Positions 20,001 to 28,326 of a stretch of DNA of 64,000 bases are shown in pieces (within the stretch, counting starts at the first letter, position 1; each line of letters opens with the position of its first letter). Source of the stretch: NIOZ-UU13 sp035528395 (lineage in GTDB: Bacteria > Planctomycetota > Phycisphaerae > Sedimentisphaerales > Anaerobacaceae); contig DATKYR010000176.1 of assembly GCA_035528395.1 (NCBI GenBank), forward strand, positions 32,752 to 96,751, in the 5' to 3' direction. A model generated the notes under the pieces. That model ran no database searches. It worked only from the letters and a program-made list of their open reading frames with translations, and was not told the origin of the DNA. Made by a program: the position numbers and the translations under genes.

Positions 20001-21317
20001 GGCGCCATTGTTTTGGTCAAGGACGGCCAGAAAGTCAAGACCGGCGAACTATTATTCAAATGGGACCCACATCGTACTCCTATTTTGGCGGAGGTGGCCG
20101 GGCTTATCCGGTTTGTTGATATTATTGAAGGTGAGACAATTGGAATTGAGGAGGAGCGAAAAGGGCAGGTCGGCAGACCCATCGTAATCGAGCATAAAGG
20201 CGATAAGCATCCGCAAATCATTATCGAAGACAAGGATGGTAAGATACTTGACGTTCACTACCTGCCTGCAGGTGCCAGGATCGAGGTAAACGAGGGTCAG
20301 GGTGTTCAGGCGGGCCAGTTGCTTGCTCATCAGCCTAGGGCATCCGGCGGCACCCAGGACATCACAGGAGGTTTGCCAAGAGTTACCGAGGTATTTGAAG
20401 CTCGCAAACCCAAAGACCCTGCCGCGATGGCTGAGATTAGCGGCCGGGTCGAGCTGCGAAGCGATAAACGCAAGGGCAAAATGACGATTATAATTCGTTC
20501 CGAATCCGGCATGGAAAAAGAGCATCATGTCCCGCGTGACAGGCACCTTAATGTTCACACCGGTGATTTAGCTGAAGCAGGTGATGCCCTGACGGACGGC
20601 CCACTTGTGCCGCACGATATTCTGCGAATTAAAGGCGAAGAGGCGCTACAGAGATATTTGACAACTGAGATTCAAAATGTCTATCGTTCACAAAATGTAA
20701 ATATCAACGACAAGCATATTGAAATCATCTGTTCTCAAATGATGCGAAAGATCGAAATTGAATCTGTGGGTGACAGCCCATTTTTGCCGGGCGAGGTCGT
20801 TGATAAATTTGTGTTCAGAAAAGAGAATGAAAAATTGACCAACAGCGTCAAGATTACCAACCCTGGAGATGCGGCCGATTTAAAGGTTGGTCAAATTGTG
20901 GACAAGAAGGAATTGGCCAGCATTAATGAAAAGGTTGAATTGATTGGCGGTACCGGGGCCACAGGCAGAAAGCCAAAACCTGCAACCGCCAAGACACTGC
21001 TTTTGGGGATTACGAAGGCTTCACTGTGGTCGGAGAGCTTTATCGCGGCAGCCAGCTTCCAGGAAACAACTAAGGTCTTGACTGAGGCGGCCTTGGCTGG
21101 TAAAGTAGATGAGCTTCACGGATTGAAGGAAAACGTGATACTCGGCCACCTGATACCGGCGGGCACGGCTTTCAAGCCATATCTGGATATAAAGGTCAAG
21201 CACCTTGCGGAAGCACCGGTGCCGAAGGAATTCGAAGAGGCCAAGGAAATCAAGGAGGCCAAAGAAGCCGAGGCCAAGGCCGAGGCCGCCGTCAGGGAAG
21301 CTTTGGGAATCAATTAA
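17016..21317 (+). CDS. rpoC: RNA polymerase beta' subunit
   Basis: A 1433-residue subunit holding the active site. Visible features are the N-terminal zinc ribbon (CACGKYKG...CDRCG), the clamp/lid region HINLAAPVVHIWFFKAIPN, the magnesium-binding NADFDGDQMAVH, the bridge-helix/trigger-loop region (ARGSVDQIQQLAGMRALMA and TQLTLRTFHTGG) and the second zinc site (CDSPFGVCAKC). The C-terminus ends in an Ala/Lys/Glu-rich tail (EEAKEIKEAKEAEAKAEAA) that resembles the extension on L7/L12. Subunit composition is otherwise standard, with rpoA at 40182. Confidence 0.98.
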   Translation: MIGSIYDRINDYGSVKISLASPNDIRSWSFGEVRKPETINYRTYRPEKDGLFCERIFGPERDWECACGKYKGTKFKGIICDRCGVKVTHSRVRRKRMGHINLAAPVVHIWFFKAIPNRLGNLLAMKSVDLEKIIYFQEYVVTDPGQSPLKTGQLLSEEEYRDAESKYGKSFKAGMGAEAIKALLENLNLDEVGLQLMDAIVKTNSKQKIKDLTKRLKIINQVKNSKNKAHWMVLEVAPVIPPDLRPLVLLERDNFATSDLNDLYRRIINRNNRLKKLMDLNAPEVIIRNEKRMLQQAVDSLLDNGRCRRSVLGSNNRPLKSLTDMIKGKQGRFRENLLGKRVDYSARSVIVVGPDLKLHQCGLPKKIALELYQPFIIRKLKQRGLADTIKSAKRMIERRDEQVWDILEEVIHQHPVLLNRAPTLHRMGVQAFEPVLVEGNAIMLHPLACRGFNADFDGDQMAVHLPLSVEAQAETHILMMTTSNIFSPANGSPMVGPSQDMVMGNYYLTYTEPRDTSEKKELKLFRDTFEAIMALEIGKIDLHTRIIVRLGDVKVIGDSGPEDSTIVETTAGRCIFNDMLPAGMPFYNMTMSQKTLSRVISDCFKFTGSAETVDLLDRIKNLGFKYATLAGLSFGITDLKIPEKKAQIINQTEKKVSKIRKNYDDGVLTEGERYNQVVDAWTNARVAVTNEMMRGLKEDTTEDGLPYLNPIYLMSDSGARGSVDQIQQLAGMRALMAKPSGEIIETPIKANFREGLTVLEYFSSTHGARKGLADTALKTANSGYLTRKLIDVAQNVIVLERDCQTLQGITKNIVSRGEQVDVPLSQLIIGRTARDNIRNPITDEMIVHENEVITPEAAAKIEALGLDAIRIRSSLTCDSPFGVCAKCYGWDLSTGQLVEEGSAVGIIAAQSIGEPGTQLTLRTFHTGGVAERAILEREQKATQAGKVQYRDINAVNTKSDIGGKVTTVVVALKRNGEIAILDAKDRELDRFKVPYGAIVLVKDGQKVKTGELLFKWDPHRTPILAEVAGLIRFVDIIEGETIGIEEERKGQVGRPIVIEHKGDKHPQIIIEDKDGKILDVHYLPAGARIEVNEGQGVQAGQLLAHQPRASGGTQDITGGLPRVTEVFEARKPKDPAAMAEISGRVELRSDKRKGKMTIIIRSESGMEKEHHVPRDRHLNVHTGDLAEAGDALTDGPLVPHDILRIKGEEALQRYLTTEIQNVYRSQNVNINDKHIEIICSQMMRKIEIESVGDSPFLPGEVVDKFVFRKENEKLTNSVKITNPGDAADLKVGQIVDKKELASINEKVELIGGTGATGRKPKPATAKTLLLGITKASLWSESFIAAASFQETTKVLTEAALAGKVDELHGLKENVILGHLIPAGTAFKPYLDIKVKHLAEAPVPKEFEEAKEIKEAKEAEAKAEAAVREALGIN

Positions 21318-21354
21318 TTATCGAAAATGAGATACGAAAGACGAGACAAGAATT

Positions 21355-21726
21355 ATGCCAACTATAAATCAGTTAGTAAGACGTCCTCGAGCGAAATCGA
21401 AGGGCCACAAGCGAGTATCCGATATTAGCGGTTCGCCTCAGAGAAGAGGAGTGTGCCTGATAGTGAGGACTCAGACGCCCAAGAAGCCGAACTCGGCTTT
21501 GCGGAAAATCGCCCGTGTCCGGCTGACCAACGGGAAGGAAGTTACAGCTTACATACCGGGCATCGACCACAATCTTCAGGAACACAGCACGGTTACGATT
21601 CGCGGTGGGCGGGTCAGAGACCTTCCGGGAGTTCGGTATCATATCGTCCGCGGCGTCCTGGACTGTGCCGGCGTGGCTAATCGAAAACAAGGCAGAAGTA
21701 AATACGGTGCAAAAAAGGCAAAATAG
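21355..21726 (+). CDS. rpsL: Ribosomal protein S12
   Basis: A 123-residue decoding-centre protein. The two conserved loops are intact: TPKKPNSALRK (the Lys associated with streptomycin response is present) and the GGRVRDLPGVRYH segment. It opens the str block rpsL-rpsG-fusA. The leader before ATG 21355 contains GAGATACGA and GACGAGACA but no clear Shine-Dalgarno. Confidence 0.98.
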   Translation: MPTINQLVRRPRAKSKGHKRVSDISGSPQRRGVCLIVRTQTPKKPNSALRKIARVRLTNGKEVTAYIPGIDHNLQEHSTVTIRGGRVRDLPGVRYHIVRGVLDCAGVANRKQGRSKYGAKKAK

Positions 21727-21788
21727 AACCAAGACTACAGACCCAAGACTAAAGTCTTGTCTCTGTAATCCTGAACGAGGAAAAAGTA

Positions 21789-22262
21789 ATGGCTAAAAAG
21801 TTTACCGCTTCAAGTCAACAATTAAAGCCGGACGCGAAATATAACAGCAAGCTGGTCTCCAAGTTCGTGAACTGTTTGATGTGGGACGGTAAGAAAAGCA
21901 CTGCGCAGCAAGTTTTTTATGATGCTATGGATATAATCGGGAAAAATATCAAGGAAGTTGAGACCCTTGAGGTATTCGAGAAGGCGATAAACAACGTGAG
22001 GCCTTTGATTGAGGTTCGCAGCAAGCGTATCGGCGGAGCCAGTTATCAGGTTCCGATGCAGGTAAGTGCCAGGCGCCAGCAGTCGCTTGCCTTCAGATGG
22101 ATATTAGCCTCAGCCAGGAGCAAAAAGGGCAAGCCTATGTGCGAGCGTCTGGCTTCTGAATTGATAGATGCTTATAACGAACACGGCGGTGCAATGACTA
22201 TGCGGGAGAATATCCACAGAATGGCAGAAGCAAATAAGGCTTTCGCCCACTTTGCCTGGTAA
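21789..22262 (+). CDS. rpsG: Ribosomal protein S7
   Basis: A 157-residue primary assembly protein of the 30S head. Typical segments are NCLMWDGKKSTAQQVFYDA, ENVRPLIEV-like NNVRPLIEVRSKRIGGASYQ and a C-terminal region ending MAEANKAFAHFAW. The start has AACGAGGAAAAAGTA just upstream. A strong terminator follows the stop by 14 nt, so S7 ends a transcription unit. Confidence 0.98.
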   Translation: MAKKFTASSQQLKPDAKYNSKLVSKFVNCLMWDGKKSTAQQVFYDAMDIIGKNIKEVETLEVFEKAINNVRPLIEVRSKRIGGASYQVPMQVSARRQQSLAFRWILASARSKKGKPMCERLASELIDAYNEHGGAMTMRENIHRMAEANKAFAHFAW

Positions 22263-22276
22263 GATCTGTCGTTTAT

Positions 22277-22321
22277 AACTGCCACGGTGTGTTTATGAAA
22301 ATAACCGTGGCAGTTTTTTTA
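22277..22321 (+). terminator. Rho-independent terminator after rpsG
   Basis: AACTGCCACGGT (22277-22288) and ACCGTGGCAGTT (22304-22315) form a perfect 12-bp stem, followed by a run of seven T. It separates rpsL-rpsG from fusA. Confidence 0.92.
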
Positions 22322-22353
22322 TATCGAATAGCGGCGTGCATATTACCGTGTAG

Positions 22354-22396
22354 GGGCAGGCCTATTTGCCTGCCCAGGGCAACCACATCGGGTTGC
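22354..22396. repeat. Two adjacent palindromes upstream of fusA
   Basis: GGGCAGGC (22354-22361) pairs with GCCTGCCC (22368-22375). It is followed by a GGGCAACC/GGGTTGC hairpin (about 22377-22396). The second one shares its arm sequence with the palindrome before rpoB. Confidence 0.6.
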
Positions 22397-22423
22397 ACCT
22401 GAACAAGAGACGAGATACGAATA

Positions 22424-24499
22424 ATGTCGGGTGTTTTAGAAAAATTACGCAATATCGGGATTATGGCTCATATCGACGCCGGCAAAACAACGGTAACGGA
22501 GCGCATTCTTTTCTATACGGGCAAAACCTACAAAATGGGGGAGGTCCACGACGGTACTGCTGTTATGGACTTTATGGAAGAGGAACAAAAAAGAGGCATT
22601 ACTATCACTTCAGCCGCGACAAAATGTCCCTGGAAGGATTTTGAAATCAACCTTATCGATACCCCGGGCCATATTGACTTTACTGCCGAGGTCGAAAGGT
22701 CGTTGCGTGTTCTCGATGGTGCTGTAGCCGTTTTTGACGGCAGCGAAGGTGTGCAGGCCCAGAGTGAAACCGTCTGGAGACAGGGGCAAAAATACGATCT
22801 GCCCTGTCTTTGCTTTGTGAATAAGATGGACAAAGTCGGCGCCGATTTTGAGATGACCGTTGACAGTATTCGCGATAAGCTCCTTGCCAATCCGATTTTA
22901 ATGCAGATTCCCATTGGAGCCGAGAACTCTTTTGCCGGGATAATAGACCTGATAAAGATGCAGGCGGTTTTCTATAAGGCTGAAAAGATGGGAGCGACTT
23001 TTGAAGAAACTGAAATTCCCTCGGAGTTGAAACAAACTGCTCAGCAGCAAAGACACCAGATGATTGAACTTGCAGCCGAATACGATAACGAGCTAATGGA
23101 CAGCTATGTTCACGATAAGCCGGCCGATGTTAACATAATTACCAGAGCAATCAGAACAGGAATCCTGAGCAACAAGCTTCATCCGGTATTTGTCGGCTCT
23201 GCCTTGAAGTATATTGGTGTGCAAAGGCTGCTTGACGGCATTCTATCGTATCTGCCTTCTCCATTGGATAAACCTGTCCTGACCGGCCACAAACCGTCCG
23301 ATAAAAATAAGAAAATAACCATTAAGTGCGATCCAAATGGGAGTATGGTGGCGCTGGTGTTTAAAATTACCAGTGATGTGCACGGCGATTTGAACTTTCT
23401 GAGGATATATCAGGGCAAATTGAAGTCCGGCAGCAGGGTCTTGGATGCAAATCGCAATCGTCGTGAGAATATTACGAGGATATATGAGATGCACGCCAAC
23501 GAGCGTAAAATTTTGGACTCAGCCAGTGCCGGCGATATTGTGGCAGTTGTAGGGCTCAAGCAAACGCTTACGGGCGATACGATTTGTGACCCGAAAAGAC
23601 CTGTTTGCCTGCCAAGCATTACGTTTCCCCAGACGGTTATTAACATGTCGATAGAGCCCAGAACGGCAGCGGAAAAGGCAAAATTGGCTGAGGCACTGGC
23701 TGACTTGAAGCGTGAAGACCCGACTTTTGAATGTAAGATAGACGGGGAGACCGGCCAAACAATCATTAGCGGAATGGGGGAATTGCACTTAGAGGTATTG
23801 CAGCACAAGCTGGTAAGAGAGAAAGGAGTTAACATCAGGGTTGGAAGACCCCGTGTCGCTTACAAGGAGGCTATCACGAAAACGGCCCAGGCCGAGGGTA
23901 AATTCATACGCCAGACTGGCGGTCACGGGCAATATGGCCATGTTGTTTTACAGGTTGAGCCACTTTTGACCGAGGGCGGCCATTGGAGCCGCGAAATTGA
24001 ATTCCAGAGTAATGTTTCTGCCGATTCGGTTCCAAGAGAGTTTATCCCTAATGTTGAAAGAGGCATCAAAGATGCCTTGAGCAGCGGTGTATTAGCGAGC
24101 TATCCTGTTGTGGGAGTTAAAGTTACGCTAATTGACGGCTCATTCCATTCTGTGGATTCCTCTGGATTGGCTTTTGAGCAGGCAGCCGCAATTGCGGTTG
24201 AAAAAGCGGTCAAAGAGGCAGAACCGGTGCTGCTTGAGCCGGTAATGCGGCTTCAGGTAGTAGTGCCCCAGGCTAATTTTGGGGCAGTACAAGGTAATTT
24301 GCTTGGAAAAAGGGGATTCATTACGAATTGTCGGGTTCATGGAAATATGCAGGTAATCGATGCTAAAGCTCCGCTGGTGGAATTATTTGGTTATTCCAGC
24401 GAAATAAGAAGTTTAACGGCCGGCAGGGGGACCTTTACTATGGAGCCTTTGAGCTATGAGAAGGCCCCGGAGCAGATTGCCAAGCAGATTATTTTTTAA
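22424..24499 (+). CDS. fusA: Elongation factor G
   Basis: A 691-residue translocase GTPase. Visible motifs are AHIDAGKTT (P-loop), RGITITSAAT (switch I), DTPGHIDF and NKMDK. Domain IV/V landmarks are GGHGQYGHVVL and PVMRLQVVVPQANFGAVQGN. The start is ATG 22424 after an ACGAGATACGAATA leader. It follows the terminator and palindromes, so it probably has its own promoter, although none is obvious. No tuf follows it; the gene in this window lies before secE. Confidence 0.97.
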   Translation: MSGVLEKLRNIGIMAHIDAGKTTVTERILFYTGKTYKMGEVHDGTAVMDFMEEEQKRGITITSAATKCPWKDFEINLIDTPGHIDFTAEVERSLRVLDGAVAVFDGSEGVQAQSETVWRQGQKYDLPCLCFVNKMDKVGADFEMTVDSIRDKLLANPILMQIPIGAENSFAGIIDLIKMQAVFYKAEKMGATFEETEIPSELKQTAQQQRHQMIELAAEYDNELMDSYVHDKPADVNIITRAIRTGILSNKLHPVFVGSALKYIGVQRLLDGILSYLPSPLDKPVLTGHKPSDKNKKITIKCDPNGSMVALVFKITSDVHGDLNFLRIYQGKLKSGSRVLDANRNRRENITRIYEMHANERKILDSASAGDIVAVVGLKQTLTGDTICDPKRPVCLPSITFPQTVINMSIEPRTAAEKAKLAEALADLKREDPTFECKIDGETGQTIISGMGELHLEVLQHKLVREKGVNIRVGRPRVAYKEAITKTAQAEGKFIRQTGGHGQYGHVVLQVEPLLTEGGHWSREIEFQSNVSADSVPREFIPNVERGIKDALSSGVLASYPVVGVKVTLIDGSFHSVDSSGLAFEQAAAIAVEKAVKEAEPVLLEPVMRLQVVVPQANFGAVQGNLLGKRGFITNCRVHGNMQVIDAKAPLVELFGYSSEIRSLTAGRGTFTMEPLSYEKAPEQIAKQIIF

Positions 24500-24548
24500 A
24501 AAAAATATAATTTTTTTGTGTTTGAGCCAATTTTTTTCCGACAATTTG

Positions 24549-24577
24549 TTGACAGCATTTGATTTATGTGATAATAT
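24549..24577 (+). promoter_or_regulatory. Strong sigma-70 promoter for the S10 operon
   Basis: A consensus -35 TTGACA (24549-24554), a 17-nt spacer and a -10 TAATAT (24572-24577) predict a start near 24584. It follows fusA by 50 nt and is the best promoter before the 17-kb S10-spc-alpha block. Confidence 0.82.
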
Positions 24578-25131
24578 TCTGAGTTTTGCAGCCGTAGCGA
24601 GCATTGCCAGGGATGGCTTTGCGTAAGTTGTAGTTGGGCTGTGGCATATCCGAAATTCTGTGGTTAGGAATGGTTTTTAACTCTGTTGTAGGGGTGTACC
24701 AACAGATGATAAACGGTTTTTGGATGGGCCGTAGTTGGTCCGAACCCGAACTCTTAAGGAAGGCGAATTTGATAGTGATTATTGAAAAACGAAATCGCAA
24801 ACAGCAAGTCAGCAATCAATAATCGGTTAAGGGGCCTTTCCTGCCAAAAATCAAACAATAAGTGTGACGGATAGCAGAAAAACTATAGACTAAAAGTGGA
24901 TTTTATTTTGTTTTCGGTTTATTAAGTTGATATACTTCAAGGCCTTATAAGCATGAAAGGAAACGAATCCTCTTAGAAATGCTTTGGCAACGAATAATAC
25001 GGCATGAAACGGTAAAGTTTCTAAGTGGGTGACAATAAGATAAAGCTGCTGTCTTGTCTGCTGGTTTTACTCCGGGAAAACTTGCCCGGAGGAAAGCCGG
25101 TAGAAGATGGCGGGCAGCGTAGAGGAAAGTT
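24578..25131 (+). promoter_or_regulatory. Long structured leader upstream of rpsJ
   Basis: About 550 nt separate the promoter from rpsJ. There is no credible protein gene, but at least three hairpins are present: TCTGTTG/CAACAGA (24682-24706), CTTAGAAA/TTTCTAAG (24972-25025, with an inner TGC/GCA) and CTCCGGG/CCCGGAG (25070-25091). A second possible promoter is TTGTTT (24908-24913), 17 nt, TATACT (24931-24936). In E. coli the S10 leader binds L4 for autoregulation. A comparable role here is inference; I do not recognise the E. coli structure. Confidence 0.55.
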
Positions 25132-25446
25132 ATGGCTGCTGAAACTGAAAGAATAAGAATTAAGATGGAGTCCTACGACCACAGAGCTCTTGATGCATCC
25201 GCGAAGGAAATAGTGGAGCATGCTCGAAAGACCAATGCCCGTGTAAGTGGTCCGGTGCCTCTGCCCACACGTGTTGAAAGATATACAGTTTTGCGCAGTC
25301 CGCACATCGACAAGAAATCGCGTGAGCAGTTCGAGTTGAGGACTCATAAACGTCTGATTGATATTCACGAGGCCAACGCCCGAACGGTTGAAGTGTTAAA
25401 CCGTTTAGTCGTACCGGCGGGAGTCTTTGTGAGGATAAAAGCCTGA
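25132..25446 (+). CDS. rpsJ: Ribosomal protein S10
   Basis: A 104-residue small-subunit protein that also serves as NusE in antitermination complexes. Conserved parts are RIRIKMESYDHRALDASAKE, GPVPLPTRVERYTVLRSPH and SREQFELRTHKRLIDI. AGAGGA just ahead of ATG 25132 is a plausible ribosome-binding site. It is first in the S10 operon. Confidence 0.98.
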   Translation: MAAETERIRIKMESYDHRALDASAKEIVEHARKTNARVSGPVPLPTRVERYTVLRSPHIDKKSREQFELRTHKRLIDIHEANARTVEVLNRLVVPAGVFVRIKA

Positions 25447-25483
25447 TTCGTGAGGCGAATCACGCGATACGAGAAACGAAGTT

Positions 25484-26131
25484 ATGGCGATGTTGTTAGG
25501 CAAAAAAGTTGGGATGACCCAGGTTTATGACGAATCGGGTGCATTGGTGCCTGTTACGGTCATACAGGCCGGCCCGTGTGTCGTTATGCAGGTAAAAATA
25601 GCTGAGACCGACGGCTATAACGCTGTTCAGCTTGGTTTCGATGAGATAAAGCCGGTGCGGAGGAAGAATCCGCAAATCGGGCATGCTCAGAAAGCCAACA
25701 CGACCCCGAAGAAATTTATCAAAGAGATGCGATTAGCCGACGATGCCGAACAGCCATACGAAGCTGGAAGTTCCGTGACGGTTTCGGTCTTTGCGGAAGA
25801 CAAATTTGTTGATGTTGTGGGGACGAGCAAGGGCAAAGGTTTTGCCGGCGTTATGAAGCGGCACGGCTTTGGTGGTTTCCCCGCCTCGCACGGCACGGAA
25901 CGAAAACACAGGGCCCCCGGCTCGATATCGAGTTTCGCCAGTGACGCCGGACATGGTCCAGGCCCTAAAAGAGGCAAGAAAATGGCAGGTCATTTGGGCA
26001 ATTGTCGGGTTACTACGAAAAACCATAAGCTGGTAGAGATAGACGAAGAGAAGAACTTATTGGTCGTTAAGGGTTCTGTGCCCGGCCCGGCCGGTTGTTA
26101 TTGTATTGTACGTAGTGCTAAAAAGGCGTAA
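25484..26131 (+). CDS. rplC: Ribosomal protein L3
   Basis: A 215-residue protein binding near the peptidyl-transferase centre. It shows LLGKKVGMTQVYDE at the N-terminus and the central extension GFGGFPASHGTERKHRAPGS and GKKMAGHLGNCRVTTKN. The sequence before ATG 25484 is ACGCGATACGAGAAACGAAG, a clear case of the local motif, without a Shine-Dalgarno. Confidence 0.98.
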   Translation: MAMLLGKKVGMTQVYDESGALVPVTVIQAGPCVVMQVKIAETDGYNAVQLGFDEIKPVRRKNPQIGHAQKANTTPKKFIKEMRLADDAEQPYEAGSSVTVSVFAEDKFVDVVGTSKGKGFAGVMKRHGFGGFPASHGTERKHRAPGSISSFASDAGHGPGPKRGKKMAGHLGNCRVTTKNHKLVEIDEEKNLLVVKGSVPGPAGCYCIVRSAKKA

Positions 26132-26156
26132 GTAATGAAAGAACGAAACCTGAAAA

Positions 26157-26792
26157 ATGATTGATTTGGCGGTTTACAACACAGATGGGCAGGAAGTCGA
26201 GAGCCTGAAAGTTGATGAGGCGGTTTTCGGTGGCTCAGTCAGATACCCGCTGCTTAAGCAGGCCATAGTTATGTATCATGCTAACAAGCGTGTGGGAACT
26301 GCGGCCAACAAGGGCAGAAGTATGGTTGAAGGTTCGGGCAGAAAGCTGTTCAGGCAAAAGGGTACCGGAAATGCCCGCGTTGGTAACATCAGAACCGGCA
26401 AACGAGTCGGCGGCGGTGTAACCTTTGCCAAGAGCCTCAGAGATTTCGGCAAACGTATGCCTAAAAAGCAAAGAAGATTAGCCAGAGACTCGGCGATATT
26501 GGCAAAGCTTTTGAGTAACAATGTTGTCGTGGTTGACGGGCTAAATTTTGAAAAACCAAAAACCAAAGAGTTTAAAGGCATTCTGAATAACTTAAAAATT
26601 GAACGCAGCTGCCTGGTAACGATTAACACAGCAGATTTAAACCTTTACAGATCAGCTAAGAATGTTCCAAAGGTAGTTGTTATGCCTGTTAGCGAACTGA
26701 ACGCCGGTGATATCTGTAAATACCGCAAAATGCTGTTTACCAAAGAGGCGTTTTTATCTGTTTTGAACAGAGACAAGGCAAGCGAGAATTAA
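26157..26792 (+). CDS. rplD: Ribosomal protein L4
   Basis: A 211-residue exit-tunnel protein. The extended loop (GSGRKLFRQKGTGNARVGNI) and the ANVPKVVVM-like strand (AKNVPKVVVMPVSELNAGDI) are typical. In E. coli L4 represses the S10 operon; the long leader at 24578-25131 would be the place to look for a similar mechanism. Confidence 0.97.
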   Translation: MIDLAVYNTDGQEVESLKVDEAVFGGSVRYPLLKQAIVMYHANKRVGTAANKGRSMVEGSGRKLFRQKGTGNARVGNIRTGKRVGGGVTFAKSLRDFGKRMPKKQRRLARDSAILAKLLSNNVVVVDGLNFEKPKTKEFKGILNNLKIERSCLVTINTADLNLYRSAKNVPKVVVMPVSELNAGDICKYRKMLFTKEAFLSVLNRDKASEN

Positions 26793-26803
26793 CGGGTATT
26801 GGT

Positions 26804-27082
26804 GTGGATGATTATAACATAATAATTCGGCCTTTGATTACGGAGCAGGGGATGCACTTTGCGAGTGCAAAAAGTGCGTATTCCTTTGAGGTAAATAAGA
26901 AGGCCAATAAGACTCAGATAAAAAATGCTGTTGAAAAAATATACAATGTCAAGGTCCAAAAGGTAAGGACAGCTAATCGTAAAGGCAAACAACGCCGCAG
27001 AGGCAGAGCGATCGGAGAGACGTCGAGCTGGAAAAAGGCTGTTGTATTTCTGGACCCCGAGTTTCATATAGATTTATTCTAA
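26804..27082 (+). CDS. rplW: Ribosomal protein L23
   Basis: A 92-residue tunnel-exit protein that contacts trigger factor and SRP. Typical parts are IIIRPLITEQ and NKKANKTQIKNAVEKIYNVKV. The start is GTG at 26804; the nearby ATG at 26808 is out of frame. The gap after rplD is only 11 nt, which suggests coupled translation. Confidence 0.96.
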   Translation: MDDYNIIIRPLITEQGMHFASAKSAYSFEVNKKANKTQIKNAVEKIYNVKVQKVRTANRKGKQRRRGRAIGETSSWKKAVVFLDPEFHIDLF

Positions 27083-27099
27083 AATACGGGATACGAATT

Positions 27100-27948
27100 A
27101 TGGGTATTAGAGTTTATAAACCAACAAGTGCCGGCCGGAGAAACAGCTCGGTCAACGATTATGCTGAGTTGACTACCGATAATCCCGAGAAGTCGCTTTG
27201 CAAACGGATTAAGAAGAACGGTGGTCGAAACCATTATGGTATTACTACCAGCCGATTCAGAGGCGGCGGTGCAAGAAGAATTTATCGTATTATCGATTTC
27301 AAGCGTAACAAGGACGGCGTCCCGGCGAAAGTAGCAACGATTGAATACGACCCTAACAGGAATTGTTTTATATCTCTGCTGCACTACACCGACGGGGAAA
27401 AGAGGTATATATTAGCACCGTTTGGTATAAAGACCGGAGACCGGGTTGAAAGCGGCCTGGCTTGTGAGCCTAAGATTGGTAATGCGATGTCACTGTCGGC
27501 CGTTCCTGCGGGCATGGAGATTCATAATATCGAGATGCGAGCCGGCCAGGGTGGAAAGCTTGTCAGAGGCGCCGGCAGCGCCGCAAGAATTGTGGCAAAA
27601 GAAGGTAACTGGGTTACCATCATTTTGCCGAGCGGTGAGATGCGGACGGTTCGTATGGAATGCCGGGCAACAATTGGCCGAGTGAGTAACCCCGACCACC
27701 AGAATGTACGCATTGGCAAAGCCGGGCGAAAGCGGCATATGGGCCGCAGACCACACGTAAGGGGAAAAGCGATGAATCCTGTTGCTCACCCAATGGGCGG
27801 CGGAGAAGGCAGGTCAAACGGCGGACGCCATCCCTGTTCGCCTACCGGTGTGCTGGCAAAAGGTGGGAAAACCAGAAACCCGCGAAATCCAAGTAACAAG
27901 AGGATTATTCGAAGACGAAAAAGTGGACGTTTTCAAATTAGAGTGTAG
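27100..27948 (+). CDS. rplB: Ribosomal protein L2
   Basis: A 282-residue essential protein of the peptidyl-transferase region. The conserved C-terminal loop HPMGGGEGRSNGGRHP (with the critical His), KPTSAGRRNSSV at the N-terminus and RRRKSGRFQIRV at the end are present. The short leader contains GGGATACGAATT. Confidence 0.98.
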   Translation: MGIRVYKPTSAGRRNSSVNDYAELTTDNPEKSLCKRIKKNGGRNHYGITTSRFRGGGARRIYRIIDFKRNKDGVPAKVATIEYDPNRNCFISLLHYTDGEKRYILAPFGIKTGDRVESGLACEPKIGNAMSLSAVPAGMEIHNIEMRAGQGGKLVRGAGSAARIVAKEGNWVTIILPSGEMRTVRMECRATIGRVSNPDHQNVRIGKAGRKRHMGRRPHVRGKAMNPVAHPMGGGEGRSNGGRHPCSPTGVLAKGGKTRNPRNPSNKRIIRRRKSGRFQIRV

Positions 27949-28014
27949 AAGGCAAAAGCAGTTGAATATTTGATTTAGTTGTGCGAAAAACGTACATGAT
28001 GTGAGATACGAGAA

Positions 28015-28284
28015 ATGGGAAGATCTCTTAAAAAAGGACCATACGTTGACGACAAGCTGTTTGGCAAGGTCAACAAGCAAATTGCCTCCGGTTCTCGCGA
28101 GCCGATAAAGACCTGGGCAAGAAGATGTACGATAGTCCCGGAGTTCGTGGGTTTTACATTTATGGTCCACAATGGCAAGATGTTTCATAAAGTGTTTGTT
28201 ACCGAGGATATGGTGGGGCATAAGTTAGGTGAATTTTCGCCCACACGTACGTTTAAGGGACATTCGAGTAAGAAGATAAAGTAA
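28015..28284 (+). CDS. rpsS: Ribosomal protein S19
   Basis: An 89-residue 30S head protein. It begins MGRSLKKGPYVDDKLFGKV and ends with the typical LGEFSPTRTFKGHSSKKIK. The leader TGTGAGATACGAGAA ends directly at ATG 28015. Confidence 0.98.
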   Translation: MGRSLKKGPYVDDKLFGKVNKQIASGSREPIKTWARRCTIVPEFVGFTFMVHNGKMFHKVFVTEDMVGHKLGEFSPTRTFKGHSSKKIK

Positions 28285-28326
28285 TATGCGTGAAGCGCTG
28301 TTCGTGAAGCCAAGTTTGAGATTTTT

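Noticed and set aside
24500..24530. Terminator directly after fusA
   Set aside because: The A/T-only stretch could fold weakly but has no GC stem, so I did not list it.
24584..24850. 6S RNA or a known riboswitch in the rpsJ leader
   Set aside because: No long closing stem with a central bubble and no conserved riboswitch core could be found by eye.
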